DNA of 64,000 nt from Mesorhizobium jarvisii (GTDB taxonomy: Bacteria > Pseudomonadota > Alphaproteobacteria > Rhizobiales > Rhizobiaceae). The notes below the pieces were generated by a model. It searched no databases, was not told where the DNA came from, and saw only the letters and a program-made list of their open reading frames with translations. This document shows, in pieces, positions 36,916-46,053 of the stretch (within the stretch, counting starts at the first letter, position 1; every line of letters begins with the position of its first letter). The position numbers and the translations under genes were made by a program. The stretch covers positions 124,001 to 188,000 of the forward strand of contig NZ_QZXA01000008.1 in the NCBI RefSeq assembly GCF_003601985.1, in the 5' to 3' direction.

Positions 36916-38088
36916 CTATGCCGTGGCCTTGCCGTTCTCCTCGACGGGTTCGTCCTCGACCACGGCGGTTTGCTGCGCGGCGAGGAAATTGCCGACATGG
37001 CCAAGCCCCTCGAAATGGTCGCAGAACACCTTGATGACGACCAGCAGCGGCACCGCCATCAGCGCGCCGACGAAACCCCAGAGCCACGACCAGAAGGCAA
37101 TGGCGATGAAGATCGCCACCGCGTTGATCTCGAGACGCCTGCCGACCACCATCGGTGTCACGAACTGGCCTTCGACCACGTCGCACAAAAGCACGAAGGC
37201 CGGCGCCAGAAGCGCGTAGGAGATGGTGTCGAAGCTGATCAGCGCCATCACCGCGACCAGCACGATGGTCAGCAGCGCACCGACATAGGGCAGGAAGTTG
37301 AACAATGCCGCGGCGACACCCCAGACCAGAGGGTTCGGCATGCCGAGCGCCCACAGGCCTAGGCCGATGACCAAACCGAGGCCGACATTGATGATGGTGA
37401 CGGTGAGCAGATAGTGCGAGATTTCGCGCTCGACGTCATAGACGACGCGCAGCGCCCGCTTCTTCTCGCTTAGGCTGGCGAAGGACTGGATGATCTTCTC
37501 GTAGAACATCGTGCCCGAGGCGAGCAGGAACAGCGACAGCACGAAGATGATGGTCAGGCTTGTTCCCGCCGCCAGGATGTTGCCGGCGGCCGACGACAGG
37601 ATGCCGGACTGGGCGACCGCCACCTTCTGGACGCCAGGCTCCTGCGAGGTCTCGGTCATCTGCTCGACCTGATGCGAGACCTGCATGATCTTTTCAAGCG
37701 GACGCCGCAACTGCGCCAGCCGCTCGGTGAGCTGCTGGCCGATCGACGAGGTGTTGTTGAGGAGATCGATGACAGGACCTGAGAGCAAATAGCCGGCGAT
37801 GGCGAAGACGCAGATCGACAAAAGCACTAGGAGCGTCGCCGAAACCGCTTCGGGAATACCGCGCTTGCGCAGCAGCCGCACGATCGGCGTCAATGTCAGC
37901 GCCAGCAGGAAAGCCAGCATGACCGGCATGAAGAAAGCGCGGCCGAAATAGAGCGCATAGACGCTCATGAATATGAATATGCCGACCAGCAGCGAACGCA
38001 TCAAATGCGTGTCCGCGCGGGCCTCGACGCGCGGATCCGGGCTTTCGGCAACGCCTGCGCCCGTAGCGGCGGGTTCGGCTTTCATCAT
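36916..38088 (-). CDS. AI-2E family transporter (PerM/YdiK-like)
   Basis: Inner-membrane protein of 390 residues with about eight hydrophobic helices, ordered as in the family. A paired N-terminal hairpin (FMSVYALYFGRAFFMPVMLAF) is followed by a soluble amphipathic region (~115-165), then the C-terminal block with NPLVWGVAAALFNFLPYVGA and VEGQFVTPMVVGRRLEINAV. These are the family signature. Some members export autoinducer-2 or are Na+/H+ antiporters, others are unknown. It is in line with the acetyltransferase gene but 71 bp away. Confidence 0.9.
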   Translation of the reverse strand: MMKAEPAATGAGVAESPDPRVEARADTHLMRSLLVGIFIFMSVYALYFGRAFFMPVMLAFLLALTLTPIVRLLRKRGIPEAVSATLLVLLSICVFAIAGYLLSGPVIDLLNNTSSIGQQLTERLAQLRRPLEKIMQVSHQVEQMTETSQEPGVQKVAVAQSGILSSAAGNILAAGTSLTIIFVLSLFLLASGTMFYEKIIQSFASLSEKKRALRVVYDVEREISHYLLTVTIINVGLGLVIGLGLWALGMPNPLVWGVAAALFNFLPYVGALLTIVLVAVMALISFDTISYALLAPAFVLLCDVVEGQFVTPMVVGRRLEINAVAIFIAIAFWSWLWGFVGALMAVPLLVVIKVFCDHFEGLGHVGNFLAAQQTAVVEDEPVEENGKATA

Positions 38089-38199
38089 GGACCCTCAGCG
38101 GTGCACCGCAACTGGTGCAGTCCGTTGATGGAAACGCCCGCGTCGCTTCAAGGTTCCTTTAGCCGGCAAGGCCCGCGGGTACGGAGCTTTGCCGTTGGC

Positions 38200-39261
38200 T
38201 CATGCGACGGGCGCTTCCACCGCAGGCGTGGACTTCGCCGTTTCCTTGCGCACGATCGGCGCCACTTTGGTGCCGTAGAGTTCAATCGCCTTCATGATCT
38301 TGGCATGCGGCATGGCGCCGATCGCCATCTGCAGCAGGAAGCGGTCATTGTTGAAGATCCTGTGCTGGGCGACGATCTTCTCGGCCACCTGCTCTGGACT
38401 GCCGACGAACAGGGCGCCGTTCGGACCACGCGACTGGTCGAAATGCGCCCGCGACGTCGGGCCCCAGCCCCGCTCGCGGCCGATGCGGTTCATCACCTCG
38501 GCCTGCGGGCCGTAGAAATCGTCGGCCGCCTGTTCGGTCGTCTCGGCAATGAAGCCATGCACGTTGATGCTGGTGGCGAGACCCGCCGGGTCGCTGCCGG
38601 CGCGCCTGGCGGCCTCGCGGTAGAGGTCGAACAGCGGCGCGAAGCGCGCCGGCTCGCCGCCGATGATGGCAAGCGCCAGCGGCAGGCCGAGCGCGCCCGC
38701 GCGGGCGGCGGACTGCGGCGTGCCGCCGATGGCGATCCAGACCGGCAACCTGTCCTGGAAGGGCCGGGGATAGACGCCGCGATCGTTGATCGGCGCGCGC
38801 AGATTGCCGGACCAGGTGACCTTGACGCTATCGCGGATGGCGAGCAGCAGATCGAGCTTTTCGGCGAAGAGCTCGTCATAGTCTTCCAGATTGTAGCCGA
38901 ACAGCGGGAAGGATTCGATGAACGAACCGCGCCCGGCCATGATCTCGGCACGGCCGCCCGAGAGAAGATCGAGCGTGGCGAACTGCTGGAAGACGCGCAC
39001 CGGATCGTCGGAGGACAATACCGTGACCGCGCTGGTCAGCTTGATGCGCTTCGAGCGCTCGGCGGCAGCGGCGAGCGCCACGACTGGCGCGGAGGCGGCG
39101 TAGTCGGGTCGGTGATGTTCGCCGAGACCGAAGACGTCGAGACCGACCTGGTCGGCGAGTTCGACCTCCTCGATCAGGTTGCGCAAGCGCTCATGCGGCC
39201 CGATGGCGCCCGGGCCGGGCTGCGGGCTGACGTCGGCGAAAGTGTAGAGACCGAGTTCCAT
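38200..39261 (-). CDS. LLM class flavin-dependent oxidoreductase
   Basis: Second luciferase-like monooxygenase of the window, 353 residues. Marks are MELGLYTFADVSP, DVFGLGEHHRPDYAASAPVV, KRIKLTSAVTVLSSDDPVRV and GRAEIMAGRGSFIESFPLFG. It belongs to a different subgroup from the one at 35010-36011. It is a single gene with 111 bp before the AI-2E gene and a 221-bp gap on its upstream side that I could not interpret beyond a probable promoter. Confidence 0.92.
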   Translation of the reverse strand: MELGLYTFADVSPQPGPGAIGPHERLRNLIEEVELADQVGLDVFGLGEHHRPDYAASAPVVALAAAAERSKRIKLTSAVTVLSSDDPVRVFQQFATLDLLSGGRAEIMAGRGSFIESFPLFGYNLEDYDELFAEKLDLLLAIRDSVKVTWSGNLRAPINDRGVYPRPFQDRLPVWIAIGGTPQSAARAGALGLPLALAIIGGEPARFAPLFDLYREAARRAGSDPAGLATSINVHGFIAETTEQAADDFYGPQAEVMNRIGRERGWGPTSRAHFDQSRGPNGALFVGSPEQVAEKIVAQHRIFNNDRFLLQMAIGAMPHAKIMKAIELYGTKVAPIVRKETAKSTPAVEAPVA

Positions 39262-39482
39262 GTGATGTCATCCTGGTGTTGGGTTTTGCCGCTAGAAGTA
39301 GCCACCGGCTCGCCTCGCCGCCAGAGGGGCTATCGGTGAACAGTGCATGTCGGTTTGGGCGGCAAAAGGCGTCTCCCGGCTGCAACATCGCGGAATTTCA
39401 TGGCTGGCATACCGATTTGGCGCTTGAACTCTCGGCATTCGCGCGTATGTAAGCCTCGCGAATTGACTTCAGGGAAGTGGAC

Positions 39483-39911
39483 TTGGCTATCTACAGGGAA
39501 AAAGACATTTTCGAGCGGCGCAATGCCGCGAACGAGGCAAAGAAGGCGCTTCTGGAGCGCTTCAAGTCAAAGCCGGCGGCAGATGATCCTGCGGTGCTGG
39601 CGCGACAGGCCGAACGCAAGGCAATCCTCCAGGCTCGTGAGATCCGCGAAGCCGAGAAGGCCAGGCTGAAGCAGGAAAAGCTGGCACGCGAAGCCGCAGA
39701 GAAGGCCGAGCGCGAGGCAGCAGCCGAAGCGGCACGCATCGCCGCCGAAGAGGCAGCCCAAGCCGAGGCCAAAATTCGGGAAGCCGAAGAGACCGAGCGC
39801 ATTGCCCGCCTGCTCGCCGACGAGGCCGAGCGCAAGGCCAAGCGTGACGCACGCTATGCGGCGCGCAAGGCACGGACCGGCCGAGCTCCTCCGGGCTTCT
39901 CGGCCCGCTAG
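39483..39911 (+). CDS. DUF6481-type alanine/glutamate-rich coiled-coil protein
   Basis: About 142 residues, very rich in A, E, R and K, predicted as one long charged helix or coiled coil (residues ~40-125) ending in a basic GRAPPGFSAR tail. It matches the small rhizobial family I know as DUF6481; function unknown. The start is either GTG 39477 or TTG 39483. AGGGAA is six bases before the TTG and overlaps the GTG, so TTG is preferred. Likely cytoplasmic. Confidence 0.75.
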   Translation: MAIYREKDIFERRNAANEAKKALLERFKSKPAADDPAVLARQAERKAILQAREIREAEKARLKQEKLAREAAEKAEREAAAEAARIAAEEAAQAEAKIREAEETERIARLLADEAERKAKRDARYAARKARTGRAPPGFSAR

Positions 39912-40011
39912 CAGCTTCGGCGCAGCCAAGTTCGAACATTGAATCAGGGTCGCCCCGCAGCGGCCCTGAAGGTGTTTGTGCGGAAGGTGCGCTTTTTTGG
40001 GCGACTTCCGC

Positions 40012-40326
40012 TCAGGCCGCGAATTTCAGCCCCATAATGCCGCAGACGATCAGCGCGATGCAGGCAAGCCGGATGGCGGTGGCGGGCTCGCCGAGCAGCC
40101 AGATGCCGAGCAGGGCCGTGCCGACCGTGCCAATGCCGGTCCACACCGCATAGGCGGTGCCGACGGGAAGCGCCTTCAGCGCCAGGCCCAGCAAGGTAAG
40201 ACTGACGATCATCGAGGCGACCGTGAGCACGGTCGGAACAAGCCTGGTAAATCCGTCAGTGTATTTGAGGCCGATCGCCCAGCCGATTTCGAAGAGGCCG
40301 GCGAAAAACAGAAAAGTCCAAGACAT
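40012..40326 (-). CDS. gdx: SMR family exporter, probable guanidinium exporter (SugE/Gdx)
   Basis: Small multidrug resistance protein of 104 residues and four membrane helices, acting as an antiparallel dimer. The membrane-embedded E13 in FAGLFEIGWAIGLKY is the proton/substrate carboxylate, and the GLKYTDGFTRL and AYAVWTGIGTVG segments are those of SugE/Gdx rather than EmrE. A GGAG ribosome site lies seven bases before the ATG. The leader contains a two-hairpin ACGA element (40389-40437) that reads as a guanidine-II riboswitch, which supports guanidinium as substrate. Confidence 0.92.
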   Translation of the reverse strand: MSWTFLFFAGLFEIGWAIGLKYTDGFTRLVPTVLTVASMIVSLTLLGLALKALPVGTAYAVWTGIGTVGTALLGIWLLGEPATAIRLACIALIVCGIMGLKFAA

Positions 40327-40388
40327 CGGAACGCTCCATCCAGCATCGGGCCGGAGACAGGATCCGATCCTCAGATGCCGATCATTAT

Positions 40389-40437
40389 GGCGGGTCGTCC
40401 CGACCGAATTGTTGGGGAGGCGCGGGGTCGTCCCCGC
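40389..40437 (-). promoter_or_regulatory. Guanidine-II (mini-ykkC) riboswitch before the SMR exporter
   Basis: On the minus strand the leader reads GCGGGG-ACGA-CCCCGC (40422-40437), a short linker, then GGTCGGG-ACGA-CCCGCC (40389-40405). Two small hairpins with ACGR loops and GGG/CCC stems are the definition of the mini-ykkC element, which binds guanidinium and frees the ribosome site. It ends 62 bases before the SugE/Gdx start codon, a typical place. The call is from motif reading only, but both loops and the gene context agree. Confidence 0.88.
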
Positions 40438-40528
40438 ACTATCGATATAGGTTATCCAAATACCCGATCAACCCGGTGGCATTGTCTGACGCCGCCGGTG
40501 GGATTTGCCGCGCCTGACCTGCCGAGGC

Positions 40529-40654
40529 CTACTTTTCCTTGATGCGCATCGCCTTGACCGGCGGCGCCTTCAGGACGGGAGCGGGCGCCGGCTTCTTGGC
40601 ATCCTTCTTCGGCTTGCGGGCTTCCTTGCCTGCCTTCATCGCGCCTTTAGCCAT
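40529..40654 (-). CDS. 41-residue lysine/proline-rich protein
   Basis: Small basic protein that starts MAKGAMKAGKEARK and ends VKAMRIKEK; 13 of 41 residues are lysine and the middle is rich in K, P and A. An excellent AGGAGG site lies 8 bases before the ATG, which supports real translation. No membrane segment and no known domain; such proteins may bind nucleic acid, but that is inference. The 213-bp gap on its upstream side, before the transglutaminase gene, shows no clear element. Confidence 0.7.
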   Translation of the reverse strand: MAKGAMKAGKEARKPKKDAKKPAPAPVLKAPPVKAMRIKEK

Positions 40655-40867
40655 GATTCGTTCCTCCTGTTGCGGGGAGCGAAGTGAAACAAGAGAAACG
40701 CTTTGCTGCAAGAGGGCAGCGCTGGCGGGAAGCCTCAGGCTGACTGCTTTCAACCAATTTCTAATTTGCTCGTAAACCATGGCCGTCCGTGCCATTCTCT
40801 TCTTCGCACTGCAACATCGACCCGCGCTTTCGCCGGGTGATCGTCGGGCAGGCCGGTCAGGACGAAA

Positions 40868-41677
40868 ATGCGGATCCACATCGGCTGCGAGATGAGCTTC
40901 GACTTCCCGCAGGAAACGCCGCTCATCGCGATGCTCAATGTCCACTATTCGCGCGCCTCCGACCTCGAGCGGCCGGATTTCCTAACTTCCAGCCCGCCGG
41001 TACCGATCGAGAGCTACCGCGACAGTTTCGGCAATTGGTGCAACCGCTTCGTCGCGCCGCCCGGACGGTTCACCTTCGGCACGGATGCGGTGATCCGCGC
41101 GCCCGGCACATTCGAGATGGCCGAGCTGATGGCCTGGCAGCACGAGGTGCGCGACCTGCCGGCCGAAACCCTGCTTTTCCTGCTGCCCAGCCGGTTTTGC
41201 GAGAGCGACCTCTTGGCCAGCGAAGCGTGGCGGCTGTTCGGCCACACACCGCTCGGCATCCCGCGCGTGCAGGCGGTGTGCGATTTCGTTCACAACCACA
41301 TCGTCTTCAACTACGGCAATGCGCGGCCGACGCGCACCGCGGCGGAAGCCTATCGGGAACAGAGCGGCGTGTGCCGCGACTTCGCGCATCTTGCCGTCAC
41401 CTTCTGCCGGGCGCTCAACATCCCGACGCGCTACTGCACCGGCTACATCAGCGATATCGGCATGCCGAAGCCGTGGTCGAGCATGGATTTCGCCGCCTGG
41501 ATGGAAGTCTATCTCGGCGGCCGCTGGCATGTCTTCGACCCGCGCAACAATGCCCCGCGCATCGGCCGCATCCTGATCGCTTCCGGCCGCGATGCGGCGG
41601 ATGTGCCGCTGACCCATATTTTCGGACCGGGGACACTGGCCGGCTTCAAGGTGTGGACCGACGAGATCGTCGAATAG
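40868..41677 (+). CDS. Transglutaminase-like domain protein with altered triad
   Basis: 269 residues. The N-terminal ~90 form the beta domain usual in bacterial transglutaminase-like proteins (IGCEMSFDFPQETPLIAML). The core has the nucleophile C169 in EQSGVCRDFAHL and D224 in FDPRNN. The histidine position of the usual DFHAW motif is alanine (MDFAAWMEVY, A209), while H221 in GRWHVFDPRN is nearby. It may be catalytically altered or use another histidine. No signal peptide. It is divergent from the small basic protein and followed by a cation transporter gene. Confidence 0.87.
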   Translation: MRIHIGCEMSFDFPQETPLIAMLNVHYSRASDLERPDFLTSSPPVPIESYRDSFGNWCNRFVAPPGRFTFGTDAVIRAPGTFEMAELMAWQHEVRDLPAETLLFLLPSRFCESDLLASEAWRLFGHTPLGIPRVQAVCDFVHNHIVFNYGNARPTRTAAEAYREQSGVCRDFAHLAVTFCRALNIPTRYCTGYISDIGMPKPWSSMDFAAWMEVYLGGRWHVFDPRNNAPRIGRILIASGRDAADVPLTHIFGPGTLAGFKVWTDEIVE

Positions 41678-41801
41678 TCGCCGTCTCCGCGGCCGATCCC
41701 AAACAAATCGCGTCTTGAACGACCCGGCCGTTGGCGCGTTATGGTGGAACTGCGGCCGTCCGGCCGTTAGACTGGGCACGTTGAAACGGGGACCAGACCG
41801 C

Positions 41802-42755
41802 ATGGCCGGGCACGGCGGCTCCAAGATGGTCATCTATGCGGCGCTCGCCGGCAATCTGGCGATCGCGCTGACCAAATTCGCCGCCGCCTTCTTCACCGGC
41901 AGCTCGGCAATGCTGTCGGAAGGCGTGCATTCGCTGGTCGATACCGGCAATGGCGGCCTGCTGCTCTACGGCATGCACCGTGCCGCGCGCCCGGCCGACC
42001 GCACGCATCCGCTCGGCCATGGCCGCGAACTCTATTTCTGGAGCTTCATCGTTGCCCTCCTGGTCTTCGCGCTGGGCGCCGGCGTGTCGTTCTACGAGGG
42101 CATCGTCCACATCATGACGCCGGAGCCTGTCGCCAACGTCAAGGTGAACTATGTCGTTCTCGGCTTGTCCTTCCTGTTCGAGGGCAGCTCCTGGCTGGTG
42201 GCGCTGAAGGAATTCCGCCGAGAGAAAGGCAAGCAAGGCTGGCTGCAGGCCGTGCAGTCGAGCAAGGACCCGAGCGTCTATACGGTGCTGTTCGAGGACA
42301 GCGCGGCGCTTCTCGGCCTGATCGTCGCCTTTGCCGGCATATTGGCGGCGGAGCTGCTGGAGATGCCGGAGCTCGACGGCGCCGCCTCGATCGGCATCGC
42401 ACTCATTCTCGGCGCCACAGCGATCTTCCTCGCCCGCGAAAGCAAGGGGCTGCTCATCGGTGAGCCGGCTTCGCCCGAAGTGCAGAAAAAGGTGCTGGCG
42501 ATCGCGCAGCAGGATCCGGCGGTGCAGCGCGCGAACGGTGTCCTGACCGTCCATATGGGACCGCAAGAGATCGTCGCGGGGCTCAGCATCGAATTCGAGG
42601 ACCATCTGTCGGCGCCGGAGATCGAAGCCTGTGTCGAGCGCATCGAGGCACGGCTGAAGAAGGAGATGCCGGAGATCACGCGGCTGTTCGTCAAGCCGCA
42701 GACCACGGGCACCTGGGAGCAGCGGCGCAAGCTGATCGAAGCCGCTTCCAATTAG
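41802..42755 (+). CDS. Cation diffusion facilitator family transporter
   Basis: Inner-membrane divalent-metal/proton antiporter, 317 residues. It shows the CDF pattern SSAMLSEGVHSLVDTGNGGLLL early, with D and H/N positions in the metal site, the HPLGHGRELYFWSF loop, FEDSAALLGLIVAFAG in helix V, and a cytoplasmic C-terminal domain from ~210. Helix II ends VDTGN and helix V has FEDS, an unusual metal-site composition closer to the mammalian ZnT9-like branch. ATG at 41802 is preferred over an in-frame start 29 codons upstream. Confidence 0.9.
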   Translation: MAGHGGSKMVIYAALAGNLAIALTKFAAAFFTGSSAMLSEGVHSLVDTGNGGLLLYGMHRAARPADRTHPLGHGRELYFWSFIVALLVFALGAGVSFYEGIVHIMTPEPVANVKVNYVVLGLSFLFEGSSWLVALKEFRREKGKQGWLQAVQSSKDPSVYTVLFEDSAALLGLIVAFAGILAAELLEMPELDGAASIGIALILGATAIFLARESKGLLIGEPASPEVQKKVLAIAQQDPAVQRANGVLTVHMGPQEIVAGLSIEFEDHLSAPEIEACVERIEARLKKEMPEITRLFVKPQTTGTWEQRRKLIEAASN

Positions 42756-42831
42756 TCCTGGACCAGCGCAGCACCGTTGCCCCGTCGCGTTGCCTTGCTA
42801 AGATCAGGCGACGGATTTCGGAGGATAGACC

Positions 42832-43236
42832 ATGAAGATCGACGGCGGGTGCCATTGCGGCGCCATCACCTACGAGGCGGAGGTCGACCCAGCAAAGACC
42901 TCGATCTGCCATTGCACGGATTGCCAGCAATTGACCGGCACGGCCTTTCGCGTCACCGTTCCCGCGCCCGAGGATCACTACCGGATCACCAGAGGCACGC
43001 CAAAAATCTATATCAAGACCGGATCGAGCGGCGCCAAGCGCGCCCAGGCCTTTTGCGGCGACTGCGGGGCGCATCTTTACGCGACGTCGGTTGGCGGCGG
43101 CCCGAAGATCTATGGAATCAGGACGGGCACCGCGCGGCAACGCGAGGATCTGGTGCCGACACAACAGAAATGGCACCGGTCGGCCCTGCACTGGCTTCCC
43201 GAATTCGAAGGCATGAGCATCGTGGAGGAGCAGTAG
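42832..43236 (+). CDS. GFA family (CENP-V/Mss4-like) zinc protein
   Basis: Small zinc-binding protein of 134 residues with the glutathione-dependent formaldehyde-activating fold. Zinc cysteines are visible in GGCHCGAITYEA, SICHCTDCQQLTG and FCGDCGAHLY. Members are mostly uncharacterised; only a few act on the glutathione-formaldehyde adduct. It stands alone, with a clean GGAGGA site upstream and 81 bp before the methyltransferase gene. Confidence 0.92.
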   Translation: MKIDGGCHCGAITYEAEVDPAKTSICHCTDCQQLTGTAFRVTVPAPEDHYRITRGTPKIYIKTGSSGAKRAQAFCGDCGAHLYATSVGGGPKIYGIRTGTARQREDLVPTQQKWHRSALHWLPEFEGMSIVEEQ

Positions 43237-43317
43237 CACCTGCCTCCCGGCCGAAAGCCGCCCAAGACAGGCAATTCTGTGCTAGCTTCGCTCACCTCAG
43301 ACGGGCGGATAATAGCG

Positions 43318-44130
43318 ATGTTGGAAACGGACAAGCTGTTTGCCGGCTCGATCCCGGAAAACTACGACCGCTATATGGTGCCGTTGATTTTCGAGCCGTT
43401 CGCCGCGGACCTTGCACGGCGGGCAGTGTCCTTTTCGCCCAAAGCCGTGCTGGAAGTCGCCGCGGGCACCGGGGTCGTCACCCGCGCCTTGGCGCCGAAA
43501 CTGCTGCGTGACGCAATCTATGTCGTGACCGACCTGAACCAGCCGATGCTCGACTACGCCGCTTCGCTACAGGCTCCCGACAGTCGCATCAAATGGCGCC
43601 AGGCCGATGCCATGGCGCTGCCGTTTGAAGACGCGGCCTTCGATCTGGTTTGTTGTCAGTTCGGCGCGATGTTCTTTCCCAGCCGTCCATCCGCCTACCG
43701 CGAGGCCAGGCGGGTGCTGAAGCCCGGCGGACATTTCCTGTTCAACGTATGGGACCGCATCGAGGAGAATGTCTTTGCCGATGATGTGACCAATGCGCTG
43801 GCTAGGCTTTTTCCGAACGATCCGCCGCGCTTTCTGGCCCGCACGCCGCATGGCTACCACGATACGGCGCTGATCCGCGGAGACCTTGAGGAGGCCGGCT
43901 TCTCCGATGTGGCGATCGAGACGAGAGCCGAACAGAGCCGTGCGCCCTCACCGCGCATTCCGGCCGTTGCCTATTGCCAGGGAACGGTGCTTCGCACCGA
44001 AATCGAGGCCAGGGATCCCGGGAAACTGGACGCTGCAACGGACTACGCCGCATCCGCGATTGCGGCCAGGCATGGTAGCGGCGCAGTCGCCGCCAAAATT
44101 CAGGCACATGTCATCGTGGCGGTGGCCTAG
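43318..44130 (+). CDS. Class I SAM-dependent methyltransferase
   Basis: 270 residues with the Rossmann SAM-binding fold: motif I VLEVAAGTGVVTRAL (~43-57), motif II VVTDLNQPMLDYA, RWRQADAMALPFEDAAFDLV around motif III/IV, and VLKPGGHFLFNVWD. This is the UbiE/Methyltransf_11 type. ATG at 43318 is used; 13 more codons upstream lack a ribosome site. Substrate unknown and no pathway partner nearby. It is followed by the convergent rmuC gene. Confidence 0.9.
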   Translation: MLETDKLFAGSIPENYDRYMVPLIFEPFAADLARRAVSFSPKAVLEVAAGTGVVTRALAPKLLRDAIYVVTDLNQPMLDYAASLQAPDSRIKWRQADAMALPFEDAAFDLVCCQFGAMFFPSRPSAYREARRVLKPGGHFLFNVWDRIEENVFADDVTNALARLFPNDPPRFLARTPHGYHDTALIRGDLEEAGFSDVAIETRAEQSRAPSPRIPAVAYCQGTVLRTEIEARDPGKLDAATDYAASAIAARHGSGAVAAKIQAHVIVAVA

Positions 44131-44139
44131 ATTAGCCGT

Positions 44140-45411
44140 TCAGTCGTCGCCTTCGACGACCCGCAGCCTGAGCTGCCCGGTTTTTGAATCGGCAACGCGC
44201 GGGCCGGGTTCGAGTTTCGCCGCCGGCACCCGTGACGGCGTCTCCGGGCCGGCATCGCCATCGGCCTGCGCGCCGAACTCCAGCGCCTCGATCTTCTGGC
44301 CGCGCTTGGTCACCTTCGACGTCGAGACGAGGATGTCGTCGATGTCCTTGGCCGACTGGCCGAAATGCACCTGCAGCTTGCGCACACGCTCGTCGACGCG
44401 CGCGACATCTTCCATCAGCCGGATGACCTCGCCCTGAATCAGATGCGCCTGTTCGCGCATGCGGGCGTCCTTTAGGATGGCCTGAATGACCTGGATCGAC
44501 AGCATCAGCAGCGACGGCGAGACGATGACAACGCGGGCGCGGTGCGCCTTGTGGACGATCGCCTCGAAATTCTCGTGGATCTCGGCGAAGACCGATTCCG
44601 ACGGCACGAACATGAAGGCGGTGTCCTGCGTCTCGCCCTGGATCAGGTATTTTTCCGAGATGTCGCGGACATGGATCTCGATGTCGCGGCGGAAAGCCTG
44701 CGACGCGACCTTCTGCAGGTCCGCACCGTCGGCGGCGCGGATGGCGTTCCAGGCTTCAAGCGGAAATTTGGCGTCGATGGCAAGTGACGGCGCGCCGTTC
44801 GGCATCTTCACCAGGCAATCGGGCCGGCTGCCATTCGACAGCGTCGCTTGGAATTCATAGGCGCCATGCGGCAGGCCGTCGGCGACGATCGCCTCCATGC
44901 GCGACTGGCCGAAGGCACCGCGCGTCTGCTTGTTGGAGAGGATGGCCTGCAGCTGCACGACCTGGCCGGCGAGCGACTGGATGTTGCCTTGCGCGGTGTC
45001 GATGATCGCCAGCCGCTCCTGCAGTTTCGCCAGGCTCTCATGCGTGGATTTGGTCTGCTCGGTCATGGTCTGGCCGATGCGGCCGGTCATGGCGTCGAGG
45101 CGCTGGCCGATCGACTGCGTCAGCTCCGCCTGGCGCGCGCCGAACACTTCGGCAATGGCGCCCATGCGGCCCTGCATCTCGGCCTGGCTTTGCAAGATGC
45201 CGGCCATGCGCGCCTCGGCGTCGCGGGCATGGTCGGCGGCTTCCGCCGCAGCGACGGCGCGCGCCTTGGCCGACCGCCACAGCGCGATGACCAGCGCCAC
45301 GAACAGGCCGAGAAACAACAAGGCGCCGAAGGCCAAGGCGTGGCCCAGCGTGATTGTCGACGCGCCAAGCCGTGCGACAGGCTCGGAAAGGATGGTGCTC
45401 AGATCATTCAT
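44140..45411 (-). CDS. rmuC: DNA recombination protein RmuC
   Basis: 423 residues: one N-terminal membrane helix (HALAFGALLFLGLFVALVIALW), a long coiled coil (~50-150), then the conserved RmuC domain with VEFQATLSNG-like YEFQATLSNG, CLVKMPNG, LAIDAKFPLEAWNAI, YLIQGETQDTAFMFVPSE and VVIVSPSLLMLSIQVIQ. The family limits DNA inversions and may contain a nuclease-like fold. A C-terminal tail ~60 residues long is acidic and unconserved. ATG at 45411 is used. It is divergent from def. Confidence 0.93.
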   Translation of the reverse strand: MNDLSTILSEPVARLGASTITLGHALAFGALLFLGLFVALVIALWRSAKARAVAAAEAADHARDAEARMAGILQSQAEMQGRMGAIAEVFGARQAELTQSIGQRLDAMTGRIGQTMTEQTKSTHESLAKLQERLAIIDTAQGNIQSLAGQVVQLQAILSNKQTRGAFGQSRMEAIVADGLPHGAYEFQATLSNGSRPDCLVKMPNGAPSLAIDAKFPLEAWNAIRAADGADLQKVASQAFRRDIEIHVRDISEKYLIQGETQDTAFMFVPSESVFAEIHENFEAIVHKAHRARVVIVSPSLLMLSIQVIQAILKDARMREQAHLIQGEVIRLMEDVARVDERVRKLQVHFGQSAKDIDDILVSTSKVTKRGQKIEALEFGAQADGDAGPETPSRVPAAKLEPGPRVADSKTGQLRLRVVEGDD

Positions 45412-45514
45412 GTCGACAGCATAGCCGATTCGTGGGGCCGGCACAGATCAAAACGTGAACGAGGCTCAGGTTCACCGGTTGACGCTTTTCGCTGGACGTC
45501 TTACGTGGGACGCC

Positions 45515-46045
45515 ATGCCGATCAAGCCGCTCATCATCCTTCCCGATCCCATCCTGCGCCAGGTTTCCAAGCCGGTGGAGCGCATCGACGCGCCTTTGCG
45601 CAAATTGGCCGACGACATGCTGGCGACCATGTATGACGCGCCCGGTATCGGGCTGGCGGCAATCCAAATCGGCGAGCCGCTGCGCATGCTGGTGATCGAC
45701 CTCGCCAAGGAAGACGAAACGCCGGCGCCGCACGTCTTCATCAACCCGGAGATCCTGGAAACCGCTGAGGCGCGCTCGGTCTACGAGGAAGGCTGCCTGT
45801 CGATCCCGGACTATTATGCCGAGGTCGAACGCCCGGCTTCGGTGCGGGTGAAATATCTCGACCGCGACGGCAAGCTGCAGGAGATGGAGGCCGAGGGGCT
45901 GATGGCGACCTGCCTGCAGCACGAGATCGACCATCTCAACGGCGTGCTGTTCATCGACCACATCTCGAAGCTGAAGCGCGACATGGTGGTGAAGAAATTC
46001 AAGAAGCTCGCCAAGGACAAGGCGCCGGGCAAGCTGGTGGGATAG
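45515..46045 (+). CDS. def: Peptide deformylase
   Basis: Removes the formyl group from nascent proteins; metal hydrolase of 176 residues. All three motifs are present: GIGLAAIQIG at ~44-53, EGCLSIP with metal ligand C94, and QHEIDHLNG with H136, E137 and H140. The ATG at 45515 gives the normal length; the frame continues 20 codons upstream. It is followed at 9 bp by fmt, the standard pairing of enzymes that add and remove the formyl group. Confidence 0.97.
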   Translation: MPIKPLIILPDPILRQVSKPVERIDAPLRKLADDMLATMYDAPGIGLAAIQIGEPLRMLVIDLAKEDETPAPHVFINPEILETAEARSVYEEGCLSIPDYYAEVERPASVRVKYLDRDGKLQEMEAEGLMATCLQHEIDHLNGVLFIDHISKLKRDMVVKKFKKLAKDKAPGKLVG

Positions 46046-46053
46046 GGGAAAGA

